In this document: one piece after another, positions 8,378-15,560 of the stretch
How positions within the stretch are numbered: the stretch's first letter is position 1
Layout: each line of letters opens with the position of its first letter
IMG/VR virus record: IMGVR_UViG_3300017960_000059
Coordinates: 1-22,747 of that record
DNA: 22,747 nucleotides
Source of the DNA: a virus
Direction: 5' to 3' (one strand)
Notes under the pieces: generated by a model
What the model was told of the DNA's origin: nothing
What the model saw: the letters and a program-made list of their open reading frames with translations, nothing else
Databases searched by the model: none
Made by a program: the position numbers and the translations under genes

Positions 8378-10192
8378 ATGGCAGCCGCAACAGAACCAAT
8401 CGGCGACTTCTATGTCGACGCACACCAAACGATCTCTGAGCAAGTTCTCGAGCAGGATCTGGAGGACGAGATCGATCGGCTCATGCGCCTCGAGGAGGAA
8501 GAGGAAGCAGAGATCGAAGCGATCATGGAGGATGATCTCGAAGGCCTAGCCAAGAAGAAGCAGGTCGAGGTCACACCTTCAGACTTCACAGAATTCGCGA
8601 TTCGTATCCCGGTTGCCGGCGCACTCGAGCATTTCGACTTTGCCGAGAGGCGGTACCTCAAGCCGGTCTACAACACACCGGCCCGAAGGACACTCCTGAA
8701 GTGTGCTCGCCAGACCGAGAAGTCCACCACGCTCGGCAACAAGTCGATCGCCTACTGCGGGATCAACTACAACTTCAAGGTCCTCTACGTCAGCTCGACG
8801 GCGACGCAGGCCCAGGTCTTCTCAGTCGACCGCATCAAGGAGCCGCTGGACATCTCTCCAGAGATGGGCTTCCTGATCGACAGGGGTCTGAACCAGAACG
8901 TCTTCTTCAAGCAGTTCCGCAATCGTTCTCAGATTCGTGTTCGGTACGCCTTCCTCAACGCCGACCGCACACGCGGTATCCCGGCGGACATGATCCTGAT
9001 CGACGAGATCCAGGACATCATCTTCGCCAACGTGCCGGTCATCGAGCAGTGCGCGTCCCACTCGGCCTGGAAGCTCTACTGCTACTCCGGCACGCCGAAG
9101 TCCCTGGACAACACGATCGAGAAGTACTGGGCAAACTACTCCACCCAGAATGAGTGGCTCGTTCCTTGTGAGCGGCATGGCCTGCCGAAGAAGCCCCACA
9201 CGTGGTTCTGGAACATCCTCGGGATGAAGAACATCGGGAAGGACGGCCTCGTCTGCGCGAAGTGCGGCGAACCGATCGACCCGATGCACCCGATGGCGAG
9301 GTGGGCGGCCAGGAACCCAGTCACCGAAGAGAACGCTCACATCGTCACGTTCGAGGGCTTCCGCATTCCCCAGTTGATGGTCCCCTGGATCAACTGGCAG
9401 GACGATGTTCTCATGGCGCTGGAGCGGTACGACACCGCTCAGTTCTACAACGAGGTCCTGGGGCTCTCCTACGACTCTGGTGTTCGGCCGCTGACCAGAG
9501 CCCAGGTGAAAGCGTGTTGCCGAGATGAGATCCGTCTGAGCGACGTGATCGAGAACGCGCGGAAGTGTCACGGCGGCTGCTACGTCGGCATCGACTGGGG
9601 TACTGGGGAGCAGGATAGCTACACGGTCCTCTCGCTCGGCGGCTACATGGGCGGGGAGTTTCAGATCTTCTACACTCACCGTTTCGTCGGCGAAGATCTC
9701 CAGCCCCGACGCCAGCTCGAGATGATTGCCAAGCTCCTCGTGTCGATCCCCTTCAAGTTGATCGGTGCGGACTACGGCGGCGGCTTCGACCGCAACGACT
9801 TCCTCATGCGGAACTTCGGGACACTCAAGCTGGCCAAGTACCAGTATGCGGGCAGCCCGAAGGCGAAGGTGAAGTGGCAGGCCCAGCTCGGCCGGTTCAT
9901 CCTCCACCGCACGGAGATCATGAGCGACATCTTCAACGCGATGAAGTACAAGAAGATCTGGCTGCCGAACTGGGCGGACATGTTCACGCCCTACGCCGAG
10001 GACATGCTCAACATCTTCTCGGAGTTCAACAAGCAGCTCAACATGATCCAGTACAAGCTCAGCCCCGGGAAGAGCGACGACACCTTCCACTCGGTGCTGT
10101 ACTGTTTCTTGGTCTCGATGCTCGACAAGCCCAGGCCCGACATCATCATCCCGATGCACGAAGGCCACGTCGACTTCGCCCGCGCCGCATGA
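8378..10192 (+). CDS. terL: Terminase large subunit (DNA packaging ATPase and nuclease)
   Basis: A 604-residue protein starting at ATG 8378 with a weak GAGG upstream. It pumps DNA into the prohead and cuts the concatemer. The ATPase domain shows a terminase-style Walker A at residues 108-117 (K-C-A-R-Q-T-E-K-S-T) in which Glu114 stands where Gly is usual, and Walker B at 205-210 (M-I-L-I-D-E). Cys264-x2-His267 and Cys293-x2-Cys296 form a likely zinc site between the domains. The RNase H-like nuclease has Asp406 (G-I-D-W-G), Asp465 (G-A-D-Y-G-G-G) and Asp567/568 (K-S-D-D-T-F-H), the expected acidic triad. The acidic N-terminal ~60 residues precede the motor. Length is typical for the family. 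It is flanked on both sides by minus-strand genes, so it is probably transcribed on its own. Confidence 0.93.
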   Translation: MAAATEPIGDFYVDAHQTISEQVLEQDLEDEIDRLMRLEEEEEAEIEAIMEDDLEGLAKKKQVEVTPSDFTEFAIRIPVAGALEHFDFAERRYLKPVYNTPARRTLLKCARQTEKSTTLGNKSIAYCGINYNFKVLYVSSTATQAQVFSVDRIKEPLDISPEMGFLIDRGLNQNVFFKQFRNRSQIRVRYAFLNADRTRGIPADMILIDEIQDIIFANVPVIEQCASHSAWKLYCYSGTPKSLDNTIEKYWANYSTQNEWLVPCERHGLPKKPHTWFWNILGMKNIGKDGLVCAKCGEPIDPMHPMARWAARNPVTEENAHIVTFEGFRIPQLMVPWINWQDDVLMALERYDTAQFYNEVLGLSYDSGVRPLTRAQVKACCRDEIRLSDVIENARKCHGGCYVGIDWGTGEQDSYTVLSLGGYMGGEFQIFYTHRFVGEDLQPRRQLEMIAKLLVSIPFKLIGADYGGGFDRNDFLMRNFGTLKLAKYQYAGSPKAKVKWQAQLGRFILHRTEIMSDIFNAMKYKKIWLPNWADMFTPYAEDMLNIFSEFNKQLNMIQYKLSPGKSDDTFHSVLYCFLVSMLDKPRPDIIIPMHEGHVDFARAA

Positions 10193-10218
10193 CCACGTAA
10201 GAGGAAGCGACTCGAGAT

Positions 10219-10273
10219 CGCCGCCTCCCGGATTCCATCGGCCCTTTCGGGCGGGGATGTCCGGGAGGCGGCG
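10219..10273. terminator. Strong nested hairpin after the terminase
   Basis: A perfect 13-bp inverted repeat, CGCCGCCTCCCGG (10219-10231) and CCGGGAGGCGGCG (10261-10273), encloses a 29-base loop that itself holds GCCC-TTTC-GGGC (10241-10252). It lies between the convergent terminase (stop 10192) and the minus-strand gene ending at 10293. There is no T-tract on either side, but the stem is long and GC-rich, and the position fits a bidirectional terminator. Confidence 0.65.
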
Positions 10274-10292
10274 TCAGTGAGCTTCGGCGGCG

Positions 10293-10787
10293 TCAGCGGG
10301 CGCGGGCGCGAGCGCCCTTCCTCTTCGCCGGCTTCTTCTTCGCCGGCTTCTCGTCCTCGTCGCCCTCGTCGTCCTCGTCGTCGCGGTCCTCACCCATCAG
10401 GGAGGTCCGCACCTCGGAGACGAGCTCGCGGACGTCGATGGACCCGGCCTGCTCGACGATGTCCTCCACCTCCTCGAAGGCGTCATCGAGGGACTCGATG
10501 AGGGCCTCGCCCTGGCGGTGGATGGTCGACTCGAGGTCGTGGGCGTCGATGGCTCCGTCCACGACGCCGCACACGAGACCGACGCCGGCCCCGACGCCGA
10601 CGCTGACGCCGAGGTCCGTGCCCATCGTGAGGGAGACGGCTGCGCCGCCGCCCGCGCCTGCGGCCGCGCCTTTGCCGCCGCTCTTGACGACCTTCGCGGG
10701 ATGCTTCTTCACCGAACTGAAGAAGGTCGGCTTCTCGAGCTCGATCCCGGTACGCTTCGACTTCTTGCTCTTCTTACCCTTGGCCAT
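10293..10787 (-). CDS. Lys/Gly/acid-rich small protein with histone-like tail
   Basis: A 164-residue minus-strand protein. ATG at 10787 has GGAGG seven bases upstream; an earlier ATG at 10805 lies before that site and is less likely. The order of segments is a Lys-rich start (K-G-K-K-S-K-K-S-K-R), a Gly/Ala/Val-rich stretch at about 37-80 that could span a membrane or form a glycine zipper, a helical acidic section, an Asp/Glu run near 131-145, and a basic end with K-P-A-K-K-K-P-A-K-R-K-G-A-R-A-R-A-R that resembles histone H1-type tails. The function is unknown; DNA or membrane binding are both inferences from composition. The minus-strand reading is preferred because of its ribosome site and ordinary amino-acid use. 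Confidence 0.6.
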   Translation of the reverse strand: MAKGKKSKKSKRTGIELEKPTFFSSVKKHPAKVVKSGGKGAAAGAGGGAAVSLTMGTDLGVSVGVGAGVGLVCGVVDGAIDAHDLESTIHRQGEALIESLDDAFEEVEDIVEQAGSIDVRELVSEVRTSLMGEDRDDEDDEGDEDEKPAKKKPAKRKGARARAR

Positions 10788-10813
10788 TTTCGCACCTCCA
10801 TGCACATGGTTTC

Positions 10814-10873
10814 TGAACCGCGATGGCCATACCCACCAAACTAGGTGGTCCGCGGTTCAATGATCTTATATAC
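10814..10873 (-). promoter_or_regulatory. Compound inverted repeat with upstream TATATAAG box
   Basis: In the gap between two minus-strand genes, TGAACCGCG (10814-10822) and CGCGGTTCA (10851-10859) form a perfect 9-bp stem. Inside lie the palindrome ATGGCCAT (10823-10830) and a second hairpin, CCACC-AAACTA-GGTGG (10833-10848). Just upstream on the minus strand is TGTATATAAGATC (about 10862-10874), a possible single-box promoter. As RNA the structure would sit in the 5' leader of the gene starting at 10787; it could also end the transcript of the gene stopping at 10899. A tRNA was considered and rejected. Confidence 0.4.
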
Positions 10874-10898
10874 AGAGAGGTGCGATCTTTTGCGGTTT

Positions 10899-11642
10899 TC
10901 AGCGGATCTGGAGGTGTCCGGCGTGTCCGGTCTGCTTCAGCTGCTTGGCGAGGTGATCAAAGAGGTCGATGTCGGTGGCGGCCAGCTTCTGGAGGAGCTT
11001 TCGGGAGGGACCAAGCTGGGCAGACTTCTCGACGAACAGGACAGCGATTGTCGCAAGGTTCTTCCGTCCAGTGTAGAGGAGGTCCCGGATCCGCTGGAGG
11101 TTGAGCGTCGTCTCGAGCTCGGGGTGCATCCCCACGTAGCGGGTCATCGCCAGGCAGAGCTGATAGAACGTCTGCCACGAGTGGTCCACCTGGAGCAGAT
11201 CGTTGAGCCTGTCGATCTCCACTTCGGTGATCTTGCAGAACACCTCGCAGAACTTTCCCATCTGCTCCTCGGCCCATACGTCCTCCCCGATCGAATCTCG
11301 TGCGTTGTTGTGCAGGTTCAGGAGGTCGGAGTCGGAGATGGATGAGAACCTCGAGGCCTTCAGCCCGTTGACCTCCATGACGAGGTCGAGAGCCATCTCC
11401 AGCCTCTCGATCTTTCGTTCGCAGAAGAGCAGCCGCCGGATGAGCTCACCGGGTTCCATCTCCCCAGCGATGTTGAGCCGGTGGATCTCAGCGAGATGCT
11501 CCTGGTTCACCTCGACCACGCCGTCATCGTTCGTCCGGCTGGCCATGAGTCCTTGATCGATGAAGTCCTGCACACGGGACACGGAACGCCCCAGGATCTT
11601 GGCGGCTTTCTTGATGGTGACGAATTGGGGGTTGCTTCCCAT
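10899..11642 (-). CDS. Helix-turn-helix DNA-binding protein (MerR/excisionase-type N-terminus)
   Basis: A 247-residue minus-strand protein; ATG at 11642 has AGGAG (11648-11652) five bases upstream. Residues ~7-55 (F-V-T-I-K-K-A-A-K-I-L-G-R-S-V-S-R-V-Q-D-F-I-D-Q-G-L, then V-V-E-V-N-Q-E-H-L) have the pattern of the winged helix-turn-helix found in MerR and excisionase proteins and in lambda Nu1-type terminase small subunits. The remaining ~190 residues are helical. Two readings fit: a regulator acting on the inverted repeat directly upstream of its own start, or a terminase small subunit lying 0.7 kb from the large subunit. The sequence does not decide between them. Confidence 0.55.
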   Translation of the reverse strand: MGSNPQFVTIKKAAKILGRSVSRVQDFIDQGLMASRTNDDGVVEVNQEHLAEIHRLNIAGEMEPGELIRRLLFCERKIERLEMALDLVMEVNGLKASRFSSISDSDLLNLHNNARDSIGEDVWAEEQMGKFCEVFCKITEVEIDRLNDLLQVDHSWQTFYQLCLAMTRYVGMHPELETTLNLQRIRDLLYTGRKNLATIAVLFVEKSAQLGPSRKLLQKLAATDIDLFDHLAKQLKQTGHAGHLQIR

Positions 11643-11654
11643 ACGATCTCCTAT

Positions 11655-11676
11655 GTGCTAACTTGAATACTAGCAC
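11655..11676. promoter_or_regulatory. Operator-like inverted repeat in divergent gap
   Basis: GTGCTA (11655-11660) and TAGCAC (11671-11676) form a perfect 6-bp inverted repeat with a 10-base spacer. It sits in the 72-base gap between the divergent helix-turn-helix gene (start 11642) and the plus-strand gene starting at 11715, immediately upstream of the ribosome site of the former. The roughly 16-bp centre spacing would suit a dimeric DNA-binding protein. Autoregulation by the adjacent protein is inference. Confidence 0.4.
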
Positions 11677-11714
11677 GGCCGGGCGTGTACGCGAGAACCA
11701 ACAGGAGGCCGGCC

Positions 11715-12632
11715 ATGACGAGGGATCGACACATGATGGGAGCAGGCAGCGCGCACTTCACCCTGGCCGACAGCGGTCATCGGGAAGTGGCCCCCGAGCG
11801 GCTTCAGATGCTCGGCAAGAGGGCGAGTGCGCTCTTCGTCGAGAAGGGGATCCCACTGACCGACGCCGTCGTGAACGTCCTCAATGACGAGAGCGGACTC
11901 AACAAGCAGCATGTCCATCGGATCACCGAGTTCGCGAACAACTACGCGTTCGAGGACATGTTCAACAAGGAGGCTTCAGATCACCGCGTGATCGACTTTG
12001 GTGAGGACGGACCTGCCGACTCGGCTGCCATCCTCAAGGAACTGAACTCGATGGGCAAGGAGCAGATCAAGACGGCCTCAGCGAGGCCATCGGCTCCCCG
12101 ACGCCGATTCATCCCTGGGCAGGAAAGCGCAGCGGATCGGTACGGGTCCATGTCCAAGACAGCTTCGGCTGGCTCGGAGATGTATCCGTATGTCGATCCG
12201 TATCGTGAGCTGGGTGATCTGCGGGCGGATGTCAAGCGTGCCCACGAGGAGATGCTCACCAAGGTCGCTGACAGTGGGATGGAGTACGAGGCTGCGGCAA
12301 CGGAGCTCTACTCCCTCACGAAGCAGGCGGTGCTCAGTGGACACTCTCCGGCTGAGATCGCGATCCTCTTCGAGCAGCGTGCTCCGCACCTCACCATGGT
12401 GAAGCTCGCGCTGAAGGAAATCGCCACTCGGATGGAGGGAGACAACATCCCCGCCGTCCCGATGCAGAAGGTAGCCGGGAAGCGTGTGGCCAACGCGGAC
12501 CACCCGCTCCTCCGGTCCTTCGACACGTTCGTGAAGATCGCCGCAAGGTACTTCACGAACATCGCCGCATCCGAAAAGCTCGCGGGCCAGTTCCGCAAGG
12601 TGGATCGGAAGCTGCGAGACATGGTTCAATGA
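11715..12632 (+). CDS. Motif-rich probable virion protein
   Basis: A 305-residue protein; ATG 11715 has AGGAGG at 11703-11708, which favours it over a GTG at 11685. The N-terminal ~100 residues are helical (L-G-K-R-A-S-A-L-F-V-E-K-G-I-P-L, then V-H-R-I-T-E-F-A-N-N-Y-A-F) and end in F-G-E-D-G-P-A-D. The remainder contains many copies of the short Lys-x-Ala motif: I-K-T-A-S, S-K-T-A-S, L-T-K-V-A, L-T-K-Q-A, M-Q-K-V-A, F-V-K-I-A-A, S-E-K-L-A-G. I do not know the family function. The motif density and position before the putative protease suggest an internal or scaffold-associated head protein that could be processed; that is inference. The next gene overlaps the stop as ATGA. Confidence 0.58.
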   Translation: MTRDRHMMGAGSAHFTLADSGHREVAPERLQMLGKRASALFVEKGIPLTDAVVNVLNDESGLNKQHVHRITEFANNYAFEDMFNKEASDHRVIDFGEDGPADSAAILKELNSMGKEQIKTASARPSAPRRRFIPGQESAADRYGSMSKTASAGSEMYPYVDPYRELGDLRADVKRAHEEMLTKVADSGMEYEAAATELYSLTKQAVLSGHSPAEIAILFEQRAPHLTMVKLALKEIATRMEGDNIPAVPMQKVAGKRVANADHPLLRSFDTFVKIAARYFTNIAASEKLAGQFRKVDRKLRDMVQ

Positions 12633-12991
12633 TCGACGACTTCGAGAAGCTCGCGGCGGTGAGCCTCCTTGTCCGACTGGAGAAGCAGGCTACGGTCGAT
12701 AGTGCCATCGAGGGCGTAGGCAAAGGAATCAAGGACACAGGCCGCGCCGTCTATCGTGGCATCGGAGCAGCGACGGGCGGCGCGGCTCAACACCTGAAGC
12801 AGTTCGGTGTCGGTGGGCGACTTGCTGGTGGGGCCATCAGGTTGGCCCCGTGGGTTCTTGGTGCGGCAGCGGTCAACGAGGCGCTCGGCCGACCAACCCA
12901 GAACATCATGAAAGCCAAGCTCCGTGAGTTTCGGGCGAAGCGGCAACAGCAGCAAGCCGTCTATGATCCACGGACCGGGAGGATGTACTGA
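12629..12991 (+). CDS. Small motif-bearing protein with hydrophobic segment
   Basis: A 120-residue protein whose ATG 12629 overlaps the preceding stop (ATGA) with no clear ribosome site, implying translational coupling. It begins M-I-D-D-F-E-K-L-A-A-V, a close match to the recurrent motif at the very N-terminus, and L-E-K-Q-A-T follows at ~17-22. The middle is Gly/Ala-rich and ends in a hydrophobic stretch (I-R-L-A-P-W-V-L-G-A-A-A-V). The C-terminal ~35 residues are basic and Gln-rich (K-R-Q-Q-Q-Q-A). It may be a small internal or membrane-interacting virion protein, inferred from composition and neighbours. Confidence 0.58.
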   Translation: MIDDFEKLAAVSLLVRLEKQATVDSAIEGVGKGIKDTGRAVYRGIGAATGGAAQHLKQFGVGGRLAGGAIRLAPWVLGAAAVNEALGRPTQNIMKAKLREFRAKRQQQQAVYDPRTGRMY

Positions 12992-13548
12992 TGGGCAATC
13001 CCGTAGACGACTTCCTCGAGATGGAGAAGAAGGGAGCGAACTGGGGCGACGCATTCGCCCGAGTCGGTGCCACTGCTGCGACTGTGGGTGCAGGTATCGT
13101 CGCCAACGAGGTGTACGGAGCAGTCAAGGGAGCGATCAGCAAGTCTCGTGGCTTCAAGGCCATGATGAACTACAACCCCAAGCTCCAGAAGCAGGATCGC
13201 GCCAAGGTCCAAGCGATCTACAACACGCTCCACAACGCCAGCCCGGATCTCGCTCGTGATCCGTTGGTCGCGAACTCCTGGGTCAACCGGATGATGTACC
13301 AGGACGAGTACATCGATCCGAAGACCATGAGCGATCTGACCTCGGCCCAGAAGAACATCTCCCAGGCCCGGAAGATGCCGGACTTCGCCCAGGCCATGCT
13401 GACCGCGGACGTCCCGGAGACGTTCGCCCCTGGTCCTCCCAAGGGCGGCTTCGGTGGAGGCAACCAACGACAAAGCGGGCGACCCCCACGGAGAGGTGGG
13501 AGCGGTCAGCGTCGTGGTGGTGCTCGTCAGGCCATGGGCGGCCGGTAG
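12991..13548 (+). CDS. Virion-associated protein with Gly/Ala segment and Arg/Gly-rich tail
   Basis: A 185-residue protein; ATG 12991 overlaps the prior stop (TGATG) and has GGGAGG at 12977-12982. It starts M-G-N-P-V-D-D-F-L-E-M-E-K-K-G, a degenerate form of the shared N-terminal motif. A Gly/Ala/Val-rich segment (~26-48) is followed by a region with F-K-A-M-M-N-Y-N-P-K-L and D-P-L-V-A-N-S-W-V-N-R-M, which I have an unverified memory of from phage hypothetical proteins. The last ~35 residues are Arg/Gly/Gln-rich and RGG-like (R-P-P-R-R-G-G-S-G-Q-R-R-G-G), suggesting nucleic-acid contact. No enzyme motif is visible. Confidence 0.58.
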   Translation: MGNPVDDFLEMEKKGANWGDAFARVGATAATVGAGIVANEVYGAVKGAISKSRGFKAMMNYNPKLQKQDRAKVQAIYNTLHNASPDLARDPLVANSWVNRMMYQDEYIDPKTMSDLTSAQKNISQARKMPDFAQAMLTADVPETFAPGPPKGGFGGGNQRQSGRPPRRGGSGQRRGGARQAMGGR

Positions 13549-13562
13549 CGTAGAGTCTTCCC

Positions 13563-15560
13563 ATGATCACCAAGCAGTGTCAGTTTTCTGGTCGTGATGA
13601 CCGCGGGGTCCACATCCACCTCGTGCATCCGGGTTACAACAACGATCACTTGATCAAAGCTGCCGCTGCGTCTCCCCCACAACTCGCCCAGATACAGCGA
13701 CAGCTTCGGTCAATGAGCCGGGCGGATGGCTGGCTCTACACCATGGTCTCGGCGCTGGGCGCGGGAGAGTTCTGGGGATCAAACTCCAACGCCGACTACT
13801 TCGGCATGGAACCTCTGCTCCACACCCCTCCAGGGTGGGACATGCTCCCAGCAGACAAGCAGAAGATCATGGGTGCCCGTTGGGAGTGGGGCTATCCGAC
13901 GTTCTACAACGCCCACGCTTTCCAGCACCACGTGAACAAGGACCCAGCCCGCGCATTCGGCACGGTCGAGTACGTGCTCTGGGATCCCCGCATGAAGCGG
14001 GTGTTGCTGATCGTCGGCATCAACCGCGCCAAGGCCAAAGAGCTCGGAGCCATCGGTGTCGTGGACCGTATCGAGAACGGGGAGTATCCCGACGTCTCGA
14101 TGGGGTGCAAGGTTCCGTTCGATGTGTGCTCGATCTGCGGGGACATGGACCTCATCAGTCCCTACCTGAGCACGCCGAAGCGCATTCTCCAGATGCACAG
14201 GCAGCGTCCCATTCGAGGTATCAGCGCCACCACGGCGGAGTACTGCCAGCATCTGAAGTTCGAGCTCAACAAGATCTACCCAGACGGCCGCCGAGTCATG
14301 ATGTTGAACCTGCACCCCAGGTTCTTCGACATCAGCTTCGTCTTCATTGGAGCGGACAAGACCAGCAAGATGCTCGCGAAGCTGGCACACGGCAAGTGTC
14401 CGATCAAGACGGACTCCCCGATCTGCAAGCAGGGTTGCACCTCGTGCAACCCACAGGGCGCGGTTCCTTCTTCTCACATCTACAACGTCTGGAGCCGGGA
14501 CAAAGCGGCCTACGTGAGCCCTGCTCGAGGAACAACTGGGGAGCCCGTCCCCATCCCTGAGCAGACGACGCCGGAGCCGACCATGGATGCCAGTGAAGCA
14601 AGGAAGCTCAAGAAGAAGATCAAGACAGCCGAGGAGCTCTTCGAGGATACTCTCAACGCGCCGCTGGAGAAGACAGCAGCCGCGGTTGACGAGGGCAAGA
14701 TCAAAGAAGCCTTCGGCATCGAGGACTTCGACATCGACCCGGCGGACGAGGATGCCGTGTCCTCCTACTACCGCAAGAAGTACGCTCCCGGCCGACTCAT
14801 CAAGAAGTCAGAGATCGCCAAGCGAGTGTCCTCGCATTTCGGAGGAAGGGCGCTCCCGCTGATGGAGCGTCGAGAGCGCGACATCCCGTCGGATGTTCAG
14901 GACAAGATGTCCGAGGACCTGCCCGGGGCACTCAGCACAGCGGGGAGTCTGGGCATGGTCGTGAAGCCGAAGGAGTTCCAGCGCATGATGCTGATCTCCT
15001 GCGGCAAGAAGGACGTCGCCGACGACCTCGAGGCCAAGCGCCTCGTGTTCCGTCCCGGAGCTGCTGCGGATCCCAGCTTCTCCATCGCGGACTCGATAGT
15101 CCCCAGGATCCTCAAGTCGCTCCTCCCCATGATGGGAGAGCGCAGCGCCTTCGGTCCGACCCTTCACAAGAGGATCGTGATCACCATCAGCCGGAAAGCT
15201 CCCCCGCCCATGGGGCCGAGGGGTTGCGACGGCCCGCTGATGGACAAGCTCAGCAGCGCCTACACCTCCTACCGCCGAGGCCTGATCTACAAAACAGCAG
15301 GCCTCGTAAAGCAGGCGGTGGACAGTTACCCAGAGATCTTGCAGCCGATCTTCGGCGGAGATCTCATTCGATCTTTCGGAGGGGGACTTGTCAAGGAGGG
15401 GGGCGATGTGATGGAATCATTGATTGGAGGCATTCTTCCAGTGATCTACCTCAACCAGGCCTACACTGATGGGATGGTGTCGAGGTATGTCTCGGAGAAT
15501 CCTGATCTTGATGGGCTCACTCGGGTGGGTGAGCTCGCAGCTTTCGGTGGGGTGGCGTAG
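13563..15560 (+). CDS. Putative prohead protease with long C-terminal extension
   Basis: A 665-residue protein from ATG 13563, with no good ribosome site. Residues ~110-270 follow the prohead-protease pattern: a His-rich segment (His118, His122, His123), then A-F-G-T-V-E-Y-V-L-W-D-P, a strand-rich stretch, and D-V-S-M-G (Ser179), where the family has its nucleophile Ser in a S-[IM]-G context. Cys189, Cys192, Cys228 and His230 may bind zinc, and F-D-I-S-F-V-F-I-G-A-D lies near 259-269. A second Cys cluster is at 279, 288, 292 and 295. Known prohead proteases are about 200 residues; here ~350 residues follow, containing L-E-K-T-A-A and V-K-Q-A motifs that might be self-processing sites. The protease call is from motif reading; Cys-rich structural protein is the alternative. 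Confidence 0.5.
   Translation: MITKQCQFSGRDDRGVHIHLVHPGYNNDHLIKAAAASPPQLAQIQRQLRSMSRADGWLYTMVSALGAGEFWGSNSNADYFGMEPLLHTPPGWDMLPADKQKIMGARWEWGYPTFYNAHAFQHHVNKDPARAFGTVEYVLWDPRMKRVLLIVGINRAKAKELGAIGVVDRIENGEYPDVSMGCKVPFDVCSICGDMDLISPYLSTPKRILQMHRQRPIRGISATTAEYCQHLKFELNKIYPDGRRVMMLNLHPRFFDISFVFIGADKTSKMLAKLAHGKCPIKTDSPICKQGCTSCNPQGAVPSSHIYNVWSRDKAAYVSPARGTTGEPVPIPEQTTPEPTMDASEARKLKKKIKTAEELFEDTLNAPLEKTAAAVDEGKIKEAFGIEDFDIDPADEDAVSSYYRKKYAPGRLIKKSEIAKRVSSHFGGRALPLMERRERDIPSDVQDKMSEDLPGALSTAGSLGMVVKPKEFQRMMLISCGKKDVADDLEAKRLVFRPGAAADPSFSIADSIVPRILKSLLPMMGERSAFGPTLHKRIVITISRKAPPPMGPRGCDGPLMDKLSSAYTSYRRGLIYKTAGLVKQAVDSYPEILQPIFGGDLIRSFGGGLVKEGGDVMESLIGGILPVIYLNQAYTDGMVSRYVSENPDLDGLTRVGELAAFGGVA

Noticed and set aside
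8822-10168. Minus-strand frame opposite the terminase
   Set aside because: The terminase reading has ATPase and nuclease motifs; the reverse frame has none.
10810-10875. Possible tRNA at GGTTCAAT
   Set aside because: The T-arm-like string lacks a matching 5-bp stem, and no acceptor or anticodon arms can be drawn on either strand.
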